A DNA stretch of 64,000 nt from Membranipora membranacea (lineage: Eukaryota > Bryozoa > Gymnolaemata > Cheilostomatida > Membraniporidae). Where the stretch lies: assembly GCA_914767715.1 (NCBI GenBank), contig OU612066.1, positions 6,515,001 to 6,579,000 on the forward strand, read 5' to 3'. Shown piece after piece: positions 46,016 through 58,000 of the stretch (positions are counted from its first letter, which is position 1; every line of letters begins with the position of its first letter). The notes beneath the pieces are model-generated. The model searched no databases and was not told the origin of the DNA. It saw nothing but the letters and a program-made list of their open reading frames with translations. A program made the position numbers and the translations under genes.

Positions 46016-46789
46016 CATTATTGTCTTTTCTCTCTTAATACTAAATAGTGTCATCCCTACTATTTAAAAGACATCAAAGCAAAGACAAATAAAATTAAAA
46101 TCTAGCTTTTGTTTTATTTGGGTTGTAAGATGGGAATTGATAGATTGTTATGCTATGTATCCTAACACCGGAAATGGGGGATGGGCAGACAATCTAACCA
46201 TATCTAGAATGAATTGAGTCATATAGCCTCAGTACTTTGACAGGGTATCTTATGAGATTAGGGTCGGTGATACTTGATGTACTTGCATTCTCAGAAATGT
46301 TCATGCTAACAACGCAATCATGAGGTCGATGCTCCTTTCCTGTTTGTTAAACCTTGGCAAGAGGCAAAACACATTTTCTCAGAAAATGGATGTCTGGATA
46401 GATTTGCTATTAATAATATGTTAATATTCACATGTAGTACTGGATGGTAATTAAAATGTTTTTAAATAATCCATTACTACATGTGAAATTGGCATCTTCT
46501 GCCAATTGGTTAATCGGAGGTAGCAAAATTAAAAAATACATCATATAATAATCAATCTTGAAGTGCCATCACCTTTTGCATCTTTTGCCTAGTATCTTGG
46601 GGCAATTACAAACAACATTTTTGGCGTTTCAATTGCCTCTTATGTCATTTTTTGGCTGGATATCTTTTGCATAACACATGAGCAAAGAGTTCAATGAGTG
46701 CCTCCCTTTTCAGAAAGAAACCAAACTGTCAGAGTCTGAAAAACTTAGATATGCCAGCTTCGCATACTTTCCTACATGCTAATGACATG

Positions 46790-47830
46790 ATATGGGGATA
46801 TGCGGTAGCGCTGTCTCTCATCAACCATAGCATGCAATGATTAAACATATACAATGTAGAACCCAGTACTATAGTCTTGGCTTGTGCCATATGCATCAAA
46901 CTCTTGACTTCCCACTAATCACATATCAATAGTGTGAATATTGGGATATGCAGTAGCGCGGCTACAACTGGGTACACACTTTTTTCCTACATCAAATTTG
47001 TCTCACGCTATCATGTTTTGAGCAGTCCTATGTCTAGGCTGCTTTTTGTCTTGTTCTCGTTGAGATGTAGTGCTGTCGCTGACCACCTTTTAAAATGATG
47101 TGGTATAATATCTTGTTAAAGCCATACAAATAGTCGTGTTTCCTGCTGACCATATTAATCACTTAACATTTCACTTACCTAACCGATTGTGAAGAAAATT
47201 GCAGGTATGCTGCCGCACTGCCGCTGATATGATTGCTACAACCGGGTACACTCTCAGTTTTGGATTCAGCAGGTGGTCTTACCCTAGATATACCCTTGTT
47301 TTAAACTCGTAACATTTCACTTATTATTAGCGATTGTGAGAAAAATTGCGATATGCTACCGCACTGCCGCTCTTCTGCTGACATGATTGCTACGACTGGG
47401 TACACTATACCAAGTTTGGTCCATTTGCCTGCATTCCGAGCTGTGGCTCCCGATCCACTGGTCACGCCGCGGCGTGACCAGTGGATTGGGAGCCACAGCT
47501 CGGAATGCAGGCAATTGGATAAAACTTGTTCTAGGTTACACCCTATTTCTTTATATTCAGCACGTTGTTATACCCTTGAAACACCTTTTAAACAACTCTT
47601 AATATTTCACTCATTAAAAGCAATTTTTAGAAGAAATGAGGATACGCTGCCGAGCTGCCGCTGGCTGACATGATCGCTACAACTGCGTACAACCTTAATT
47701 TTGGATTCACCACGTTGTTCCACCCTAGAAACACCTTTTATTGAATTCTTAACATTTCATTCATTATATGCAATTTTGAGAAATATTGCGGATATGCTGC
47801 CTCAAGACAGTATCATACTAACCTCATAAA
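46790..47830. repeat. Diverged tandem satellite, unit about 146-152 bp
   Basis: Units start with '(g)gatatgctgccgc' (near 46797, 46949, 47203, 47349, 47640, 47790), followed by 'gctacaactgggtacac', 'accctagaaacaccttttaa' and 'ttaacatttcactca'. The 46949-47203 and 47349-47640 intervals are longer than one unit; the latter contains the palindrome at 47421-47520. A stray 'actacaactgggtacacccg' at 48052-48075 may be an outlying unit. Non-coding. Confidence 0.75.
47421..47520. repeat. Near-perfect spacerless palindrome, 2 x 50 bp
   Basis: Centred on CCGC|GGCG between 47470 and 47471. The arms are complementary over 50 bp with two mismatches. It sits inside the satellite array and interrupts one unit. 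It may be real (cruciform-prone) or an assembly or library hairpin artefact. Confidence 0.85.
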
Positions 47831-48079
47831 GATCTGACATTATACTTACTGAAAATTTTTAATTTTTCCTGATCTAACACGAGCAGACTTCTGCAAGTTT
47901 ACTTGGTAAATAAATTGGTAAGTCAACAAAATCCCCACAATGCAGTTTCAACCTGGAATTCCCTGAACATTAGATAAGTAATATTTCACAGAATAGGAGT
48001 TATGTCCTCACACATATAATGCAAAAACAAAACACCTTTTAATTTTTAAATATGACCACTACAACTGGGTACACCCGGT

Positions 48080-49549
48080 GAATTTTACAGGAGAAACATC
48101 AATGAAGTATAATATTATGCGATCAGTTTCCTGCCATCAAAAATTGTCCGTGCCATTATTTTATAGAGCAGTTACAGCTAGGCTGATTCTGGCCTAAAAT
48201 AATTTAATTTTTTGGCAGAATCAATAACCCAGACAGTTTGAGCAATTCTATGAAGATAATTAAAATGTTTCAAAGCTTCCTTCATGCTGTGTGAAATTTT
48301 GACATACTGCGTGGCTGGAAGTTCCGCTCTTAACAGCTCACACACCATTCTGTAATTCAAAGAGCAATCATTCTGAATTATGCCTTCATCTTTTGCTTAG
48401 TATTGTTTATTAGGCCCTGAATGCATAGGTTCAATCTGTAGACAGAAGACATATTTGTTATAGCCCGCGGCAAGTTAAACAAACCATCTGAAGAAAATGC
48501 AGGCAAAAAAACTTTATGTATCCAATCAACTTTTTGTTTTCTTAGTTCTAATAGCGTTATGACTGGGCGCTGGTTAAAATCAGCGGCTGGTAAATTTAAA
48601 GATATGTTGTGAACTTGGACACATTTAATATGTAGGGCAGCCGTGGGCAACCTGCGAACTTTTTGCCAGTGCGGCCTCATGGGTATTCTTTTGCGACCTT
48701 ATTGTGCCCTTATGCCTGTGAAAGTTATTACACATCAATTTCGATTCCTGTTTCGTTATGTTGACATCCAAATATGCATAGCAATTTTTTAGTATAATAT
48801 TTTTCAAAATAGTGGCCATTCTGCATCATGGATGCAGCTAAGCTTCCCAGGCCATTGTACAAAAAAAAACATCATAACTGTACTGGTGCCAAACACTTTT
48901 CCAAGTGCTTTATTTTCAAATTAATTGATGTTGAAATTACATTTATTACATAATATCACAGTAATAAGTATTGTTCGCAACGCTGGCAATTTTGAGCAAG
49001 AATGGGAGAATTATATCAAAATGATCTCATGTTGCAAGTGCTCCCGAATTTTGGCTGTAATATACCAGATTGCCTCTCATTAAACAAGTACTTGCAAAAA
49101 TTTTTTTCTTTAGGGCGCCACAGCACCCCTCACTCACCCACCCTTCCCTCTACCATACATTTGTAATAAAGGGGCACAGACATGTGTACAACCAAATTTC
49201 CGTGCAAACATGATGTTACAAAAATTCAGAAGATTATATAAACCAGTATTTCTGTATTTCTACAATCATTATGTCAACTCAAAACTAGCTAAATTAAACA
49301 CTAGCTAATATTTACACTACTAGGGTATGTTATTGTAGACTTCTGTTGCAGGTAACTAGACGACCATACATCAGACTCAGTTTGGAGTTACCCTCCAGCA
49401 GAGCAGTATCATAGGCTCAGTGTACACTGGACTGACTGGCGTTGACTTGAACTGGCGTTGAACGACAATCATAAATCTGCATATTTAATGGTCACTGATA
49501 TATTATTCTTCATATCTGGTACCATCTCTTACTAGAACCCATACTAAGG
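48080..49549. other. Spacer, no gene recognised
   Basis: AT-rich with short frames only. A CTC-rich stretch at 49125-49150 is the only compositional feature. Confidence 0.45.
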
Positions 49550-49790
49550 TTGAATAGGAGATGGCTTAGTTGTTTAGTGTATGCAAACGTTGAAGTTCAT
49601 GAGTTCGGATCTCACTGCAGTCAATCGACTACTGGGATTTAGTCTACTCCGACCTGCCTGCAAACAGAGAGCAACCTGGCGTAGATATTGCGGCTTTGCC
49701 ACTAATATTTCACCACCAATACCTCCGGATGTGGCATGTGTTAAGACACTTGATTTAAATCAAATTTCAATCAACCTTTAATCAGCCCAA
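49550..49790 (+). mobile_element. tRNA-derived SINE, degenerate copy
   Basis: Same order as 43437-43700. The A-box has decayed ('atggcttagttg') and the B-box reads 'gagttcggatctc'. Body words 'ccgacctgcctgcaaacaga' and 'ggatgtggcatgtg' are conserved, as is the 'tcaatcaacctttaatca' tail. Confidence 0.8.
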
Positions 49791-49882
49791 CCATTTGGAA
49801 CAGGGAAGCATTATTGTGTTATGGGAGGGTACAAAGTATATGGTAAATATGTAGCTCCTTATCTACTTAGATATGGCTTCCT

Positions 49883-50793
49883 GGATTAGTAATTCTGTGA
49901 GCTATAAAGCAGTATGTGCACAGTACTCAAATGGGAAAAAGTCCTACACTCTGAATGATACAGTTGGAGATATCTTCTTTCTAATTACGATGTAGAATAA
50001 TTCGGCTCGAGTGTTCTTAAAATACTTGTTATAAGTTACGTGGACACTTGCAAAAATTTTCCATCCGATTGTATTAATTTTTAAAATGCTTAATGACAAA
50101 ATGTGTTAACGCTATGCAACAGAATCGTTTTTGTAACTTCATGATTTGGTTGTCAAAATACATAACAATGATGTACTAATAGTTTGCATCCTTCAAATCA
50201 AACCCCCCCCCCCACATCTGACATGGGGCGATTGACAATGATAGGGCTAGGAATCTAGATTTATGATTATGTTTACCAACATGTTTCAGGAACAGGGAAA
50301 CTTATTTTAGCAGTACCTGGAGCAGTTTGTCACATATTGGCACAGGCATATAAGATATTTTTGTTCTTGACAATTATTTCTTTTATTTCTCTTTTATGTT
50401 TTTGTTTCTAAGTGCAAAACACTCATCAAATGATTATGCCTGTTAATAAAATGTAAAAAAAAAGATTTAAATCGAATTTTATTAAAAAGTTACTTCTTTG
50501 TGCTTGCAATTTTGCATTGATAATCAACAGTTCAATCTCATCTTCGATGCTTGTATACCCAGACATGGTTGATTTTGAAGATTTTCTTTGGCAAGTTCAA
50601 ACCTGACTTTCCTGGGACCTACAGTTAATGAAAATTGCAACAATAAAAAGCACTCAGTTTTTATTGATGAAAGTGTGTGAATTGACATTGCCAAATTAAT
50701 TTCTTTTTCATGTGGATGGTTACCCTGCACCTGCAGTTTACCTAGCCCTGGTTGTTTCTAAACCTTCTAACAGGGTAAATACAAACTGTACTT
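49883..50793 (+). mobile_element. 5'-truncated LINE 3' region, plus orientation
   Basis: Reverse complement of 42695-41909 over almost its whole length, with one insertion of about 100 bp near 50410-50510. It begins inside an ORF whose last codons read 'SNGKKSYTLNDTVGDIFF' before a stop, matching the minus-strand copy. 5' truncation is typical of LINE insertion. Together the two copies form a 7-kb-spaced inverted repeat. Confidence 0.8.
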
Positions 50794-51640
50794 ATATATT
50801 GTCGGTTGAAGCTTAAGCAGATTGGCAACCAGCAATCGCTATTCCACACCTACAAACATATAAATACTCTAGACTAGAAACTCTCTAATTCAGTGCATTC
50901 TTCATGCCACAACGACACTGTGCTACTCACTTTTTCACTATAGCGCATAGGTCAGAATAGGAATTATGTCCCCAAAACCTGTGGCCGTGTGACAAGGCTT
51001 CTTTCGCCCATCTAATAATCTAATAATCAAATAATAATAATAATAGTAAATAAAATAACAACAAATCTACAACCTCATGTATTTCGATTTGCAGTTGTTA
51101 GCTCAATTGTATTCCCTATATCAAAACCACTACATTTTAGAGGTATTAATGTGCTGTGGTTGGTCATACAAAAACCACATCGTTACAGATAATGACCTGA
51201 TAACTCTCCCAAGCTTAATTTAATGATAGCTCTTGTGCAGTATTGTTGGTAACACCTTGTGAGTCCTAGTGAGATGTAAAAGGTCGGAAAGAACTACACA
51301 ATTTCTATGGTAACTGAGTATCAAATCTTGCATTTGTTGGGTGTCAAATTATGAAGAACTGCAATTGCAATCTGGGGAGGGCCTGTTCATAGCATCATAT
51401 TGTTATCATTTACTAATACCGATATAAATACTTCCATGCACATTGCAAGACATCCAGTGGTATAGTTGGATGAGTATAATCAAGGAGTTGTTACTCCTTG
51501 GTATAATGCCAGTCAGTCAGTCAGTGATTTGCTCGCTCCCAATGAAGTGAAGATAACATTTAATTCATCATAAATAATGAGCTCAGAAATAAGCTTTTGA
51601 ATATTTATGTGGAGAAAATAATTCATGAAGATTTCATTGA
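50794..51640. other. Spacer, no gene recognised
   Basis: AT-rich. An 'ataataataata' short repeat lies at 51015-51050. No protein or RNA signature. Confidence 0.45.
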
Positions 51641-51645
51641 TTGTT

Positions 51646-51655
51646 TATATATAAG
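51646..51655 (+). promoter_or_regulatory. TATA-like element before the small ORF at 51791
   Basis: TATATATAAG lies about 140 bp upstream of an ATG that opens a 60-codon frame. Suggestive only. Confidence 0.25.
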
Positions 51656-51790
51656 GAGCAAAACTATGTATACAAAATATCCGGGTATTAACAGCATAAT
51701 ATTACAGTAGAGAAGACAAAAAGCTTCTTATCTAAACTTTCCTGACTTTCCGATCAACCATGAGACATAGGTTTAGCCGATACGTACGAT

Positions 51791-51973
51791 ATGGGAGTAA
51801 ATTTACTACACTATCTTAACAAGTTACGCGAAATTATTGCAAAAATAAAAACATGGGAAGACAAAGAAAACCCTGAAGATGTACAAGAGGTAAAGCTAAA
51901 AAACATCAAACTTTCAAAATCAACTGAACAGATACCACCGACCAATCAGATGGCAGTACCTAATAAGGCTTAG
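51791..51973 (+). CDS. Small Lys/Glu-rich ORF of unknown function (60 aa)
   Basis: ATG-started 60-codon frame, charged and probably helical in its first half ('LNKLREIIAKIKTWEDKE'), with no signal peptide or known domain. A donor-like GAG|GTAAAG occurs inside it (51889-51891), so it might be a first exon. It converges with UNC45, the two stop codons being 58 bp apart. Not recognised; weak case for a real gene. Confidence 0.25.
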   Translation: MGVNLLHYLNKLREIIAKIKTWEDKENPEDVQEVKLKNIKLSKSTEQIPPTNQMAVPNKA

Positions 51974-52031
51974 ATACATTTGAGAAGTGTGACTAAAGTA
52001 ACAGTTATACAGTCTCTGTGTTGTGATGATG

Positions 52032-55000
52032 TTACTTTACAGCAGATTGTACCAGTCCTAATTTGGCAGCAGACTCTAAGCCACTCTGGGCACACTTGGC
52101 AGATCCCGCGTGTTTTTCTCCCTCCAGTTTAGATATAGCCATAAGAACCTCAAACATCTGTGAATCAACTACTTGTTTGGCAAGTGTTTCACTAATTTCC
52201 ATCATGGCTGCTAGAAGATGGGTGGCTCTGTGCTGAATGCCGTCTTCTTCACTTACCAACACTTGCAGAAGGATGTCCTTCCATGAGCCGACCTGAAATA
52301 GGGTAATCAGATTTTTATTTTTGTGTACATCTATGTCGGTATTACAGAAGTGAGCACCAACTTGTTTGTTGCATACATAGCTATAAATATTATACGTTGT
52401 GCATAATAAAATAATTTACATGTTAATGGTTGTAATACGCCCTTGTTGATACAATGAATGGATAACTCTTCTGTTTGTGTTCGTTGCATATTCTACATTT
52501 CCTTGGCATTTAAAGAAAAAAAATCAAGAAAAATATATAATAGAGACGTTAAACTGGGCTGGTTTTTATTTTTCCACTTAACATTGATTTATTAATATTA
52601 GTATTATATAATGACATATTTGTGATGTGTAATTTCCTTCCCAAGACTGGCCAATAGTTTGGTACACTGCAATTGTAGAATAGTCTGTGGTTCTGTTCTG
52701 TTACGTAGGCTAAGATTTAAGCTGGAGGGGGGGGGGGGGTGAGAGCTTTTCAGCGGCTAACTTACCTTGATAATTTTCTCTGCAATTTTCTCAGCATGAT
52801 CAGAAGCGAGGATAGCCAGAGCTCCACAGGCAGCGCGCTGCACTGACGGATCATCATCGCCACAAAACAATGTGAGCAGCTTTACTTTATCATTATCGGC
52901 TAAGTATATATTAGTCACCTATAATCAGATCAATATCCTCATTTAAGGACTTAGTGAAAAAGATAGCAGAAATCATGTCCTGTCTGTTGATGATTATAAA
53001 GTGCAGGGCTATTACATTGGTGCATTCATAGCCTAGTCATACCATTGCAATCAATTTAAGAAAAATATACCCAAAAAATCACACCCAAAAACGGAGTTGT
53101 AGGGCTACATCTTAAGTGTTTGCATATGGTCACATCTGACTTCACTGGTTAAGGTCATCAATATGTTGTATAAAGCTAATTTTTATTCACATATATAAAA
53201 TTAGCTATACCTCAATGGTAATAAACCAGTGAAAACTACAATTAAAGATAACTTAATTTATACACTTACATCTTCGTTTAACACCAGGTTACAAACACAT
53301 TCAGTAGCAGCTCTCTTTAACATCTCATGATCATCTATCATGTATTGTTCTATTTCTGTGACACCCTTCTCCGATACAACTCTATTCCTGCAAATAAATC
53401 ATAAAACAAATCAGAAGCGGCATAAAGACTTAGTTTGAGGCTGCTATTTTGTATCACATCTTATTTTCCATATTTTATTCCATCATGTGAGCGAATTTCA
53501 GCTTTAGAATCCAAATATTGAGGAAGTTATGACCTCTCAAACTTCCAAGTTGACGGCAGTCTATCGACAGTAAGAATCAGCTGGCAATCCCCTGTGGTAC
53601 GTCACAACCGTCATACTTATTATGAGTCATTACACTAATAATCCCACAGATAAGATGATGATCCAAATTCAGACCTAGGCGGGTCTCGAACCCAGGTCCA
53701 AATCAATGAACTAAAGTTCATTGTCCAAATGGCCATGCAGGCATCGCCGCTTAGGCTGAACTACTCGGTCTACAGAGTCACTTGGCTGTGCCTGGTAGCG
53801 CGATGGTAGCGTCGTTGCCTGCAGTATGTGGACCCAAGTTCGAGTCCCACCCAGGTCTGAGTTTTGATCATCATCTTATCTATGTGATTATTATTGTAAT
53901 AACCATAGACAAAACACAAAACACTTGTCTATGGTAATAGCTCATAATAAGTATGACAGTTGTGACGTACCACAGGGGAAACATCCGCTTATTCCCAATG
54001 CTGATTGAAGGCACTCACCCTGGAAGTTTGAGACGCCAAACTTCCTCAATATTTGGATTCTAAAGCTGGAATTCGCTCACATGATAAAATAAAATATGGA
54101 GAATAAGATGTGATACAAAATAGCAGCCTCAAACCAAGTCTTTAACAAACATTAAAATGTCTCATCTCTTATATAATTGAAATATATAAACTGGCAAGCA
54201 TCAACAACTCTGTCTGTCAACGCCCACTTTTCTCAACATGAATTCAACCTTATTAGCTGCTCAGCTTGATATAAGAATATTATGTAGCTACATTGCGGTG
54301 ATCAATCCACATTATCATAACATTATTAGCAGCTTGGCCTTTTCCACTGACTATTGCTTCTACCCTTTGGGAGTCGGAGATATGTAACATTTCCATATAA
54401 CAGCATAAGCTAGCCAATCGCAGCAGAGAGTTAGCATACTCAGAATATTTCTAATGCAGTTGTGTTCAGTATTGTCTGGTTTGGGAGTCACTTCAACTCC
54501 CAAGTGATCAATAGTATTCATAATCACGTTATTTCCCTCTTTAAAAACAGAAGCATCCTCAATGTGTGATAAATATAGTGGCTTTAAATCTCCTCCAAGG
54601 ACGAAGACATCACATTTATTATTCTGCCAGAATCTACTTAGTGTCTATTTTGTGCCGGATTATTGTATCAGAACAGAACATTTCACCACCAAGCGCTGTT
54701 GACATAACAGCATCATACAATGTCATATAATATCCTTATATGATGGAAAGTAATATCTACTTCACAAAGGTAAGTGAGAAATGTAACAAAGATACCATAG
54801 ATTATCTATGGTCAATTGAGTTACTATATCATTGATGTGATTGATTTACTCCATGATATTGACAACTTATAGACATAAATACATCTCACCTGGCTGACTC
54901 GCTGACTGATGTAATGTTGGTTAGAGCCATCAGTGCCTCAAAGTTCTGAAGAGCCGTTCTCTCCGGATGTAGAAGTTTTAGTAAGGGGCGTACCACCTCC

Positions 55001-58000
55001 AGCACCCTCTGACCAGGGAATGCTACCTCAGGGTTGATTGATATGGTGAGCTTGGCGAGTGCCTGAGATGCCAGGTGCTTACCAATAGGTGTGTTCTCCA
55101 GAGCTAATGGTATCAGAACCTAATATAACAAAACAATTATAATGACGATGAGCGAGGAAGTATTATGCGTGCAAAACAACAAAAAATGGTGTAGCCTAGC
55201 TCTGCGAGGTGTGGGCCATATTTATTAGTCAGATTATCGATTGAAAGGTCATGTGACAACATATTGAAGAATTGGCAGCAAAACATAGATGCCTTGAGGA
55301 AAAGGCCACAATTTCCGTGTGACTTGCTTTCAGTTTGTGGGCGGTACCTGAGGGGTCCATCAAATACCAGAGCAGTAATAGAAAGTGGACTGCAGTGAGT
55401 ACTATGAACCTTTACCGTTTGCGTGCTCAAACTGGGCACTCTAATCAACTGAGCCACGTCTCATCTCATATGTCCATTTTTTGTTACTGACATACAATTT
55501 ACAATTAAAATACAAGGGGTACGACAGATACCAGTTAGTCTATCTCCACCATATATTATATCAGATATGGGAGCCAGCCAGTGAAGGTGAAAGTCATATG
55601 TCTAACAATCTCCTCTGTGTAATCTCACCTTGCCTCCACCCTGCTGTACAAGTTTCCCTCTGTGCTTATCGTTGGTTGTTAATGCCAGGAATATTCTGGA
55701 CAGTAACTCCCTGCACTGCTCGCTGTCTGTAGAATTCTTACACAATGCTACAGCCGCGCTGCCAACGTTACTATTCACCAGTGTGTCTATCCTCTTGTCT
55801 AAGAATTCCTCTTTATCCTTTAATACAAGTGAGAGACATTATATTTACAGTGAGAGGTTGTTGTGAGCATGGACATACATATGTACCAATTGCAGAATCA
55901 GATTGTTGACTGTCTTACTGTGAACTAGCGCTGTATTAGAAATTTTGGAGAAAAAACACAACAATCGATATTCTAACTGCTCTCACCACTACCTACTAAC
56001 TTCTGTTATGTCAAAAATACAGAGCTTGACCGCTCTAGCAGGATGACACAAAATGTTCAAATTCAGCAAAACATACAGAGCCCTGAGCTTATATTGTTGC
56101 TCTGATATTAAATATTAGAAATACCAGCAGTAAGTAACAAACTAATTTTTAATGAAGCCTGTACACGCTTACTTTAGGATGATCCTCAGGCACATGCTGT
56201 TTTGAGTACTCTGCTAACTGTCTCATCTCAGGTAATATCTCCTGCTTATCATAAGCGTTCATAAGATTGACGAATATACTGGCAGCTGGGAATAGTACAG
56301 TCACATCTCCAATCTAAAATAGTCAGGAACCGTATGGATGAGTTAAACAATGTTAAAAGGATTACATAATGAGTGTCGGGAGCTGTTCTCTATGTAATAC
56401 AAATAAATAACTATAAATATTACATTAAAGAAATATATATATATATATATACACGATATAACAACAGTGAATACACTACAGATAAAATCTACCATATAAT
56501 ATAAATACAATATCACGTGATTGGAATAAATATATTAAATACTGTTGCGAAAAGAAACAGACATTAAGCTGTATTACAAATTAATTATAATCAGGTATAC
56601 CTTGGCAACTTCTATGAGGGCTTTGATGGACTCATGATCATAAGTCAACTCTTCTTTTATTTCTGCATCCAGAGTTAGATATGCTAAACCTTCAGCGGCC
56701 CACTTACGTAAGTCCATGTCTTTGGCAGTGTTTGATAGAAATCTATTTAACAGATTAAACAGAGCGTCATAGTTCATCATGCAGCAGGAAATTTCATAAT
56801 TGAAGAAAAAAGTGTATATATTATTTGATCCATCTATATAGCCCAGAACACATTTCATAACCAAAAAACACATGAGCATACAGTTACGTAACTAGAAGAT
56901 TGTGTCGCATTCCTTTGTCAGTCACACATTTTCTAATTCATAATAGAATGCCACAATAATCAACTGGTGCCATTTGGTCCTCACACAAATAATGATTCAT
57001 CATCTTTTTCATCCCTAACATTAAAAGATGGGCAACATTTTAGGTTCAAACACATAGATTGAGATGGACTTGGATGTCATGAAATACACATAATGTACCC
57101 CATCAGAATACATACTTTCTGCAAGCTCTTGATAGTGCGAGCATAGATTCCTCAGATAATGGCTTCTCTGATGCGTCTGTTCCTGAAGACGAGCTGATCT
57201 TACACATCCCCTGTAATCAAGAGAAGCACAAATATAGTCAATAACAACTCGGAAATGCATTAGACTGATAATTAAACCTTAGGTTAGGACGAATGCGTTC
57301 AGTTAAACATATAACAGGATTTATTGCGAGCTATGGGATGATAGCTTTTTTCTTAATATTTTTTTCCAGAATTTTTGTCAGCCGATAGATGGATGATGGT
57401 TATCAACAAATCTCAAACTGTTCAACACCCCAAAAAATGGCTTGAGTGGCCAAGCTTTCATCATAGATCCTAATTTAAGGTGGTTGGAAAAAAAATTAGG
57501 ATTAAATATTGTTCATAGTTAAATTTGTTACATCAGCAAGGGATACTTTCCAAATGTACTGGCTGCCCTTAATATTGGCAACAATAATTAGAGTTTGAAG
57601 TTATCTCCATTTTTGACCAGGACAGATAACCCCCAAACTGTAGGTTATTTGCGCAACCAAATATGCTACGATTTATCCCCTCCCACCATGTGACCTGTGC
57701 ATTTAAAAAATATTTCATTGATGACAGACATGTCATCTAAACTACGTACCACCAGAGATCTAACTTTGATATTGTCACTTGGAGATTCCTTGAACAGTTT
57801 TTTGAGTATTGGTATGGCAGTGTTGACTATTCCCTTACATTTATCCTTCTTTGAGGTGGCATGCACCAGAGCCTCAACTGCTATTTGCTGAAATAAAAGT
57901 AAAAATTAAACTTAAGTTTGAAACAAATTAAGAATGGGAGTGAGATATTATGGTATTGAAACCTTCTTAAATGTGGCAGAAGGTGAAATTAATTTTAAAA

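Noticed and set aside
55137-55457. 106-codon minus-strand frame in UNC45 intron
   Set aside because: Lies wholly within a SINE copy and is not part of the UNC45 frame.
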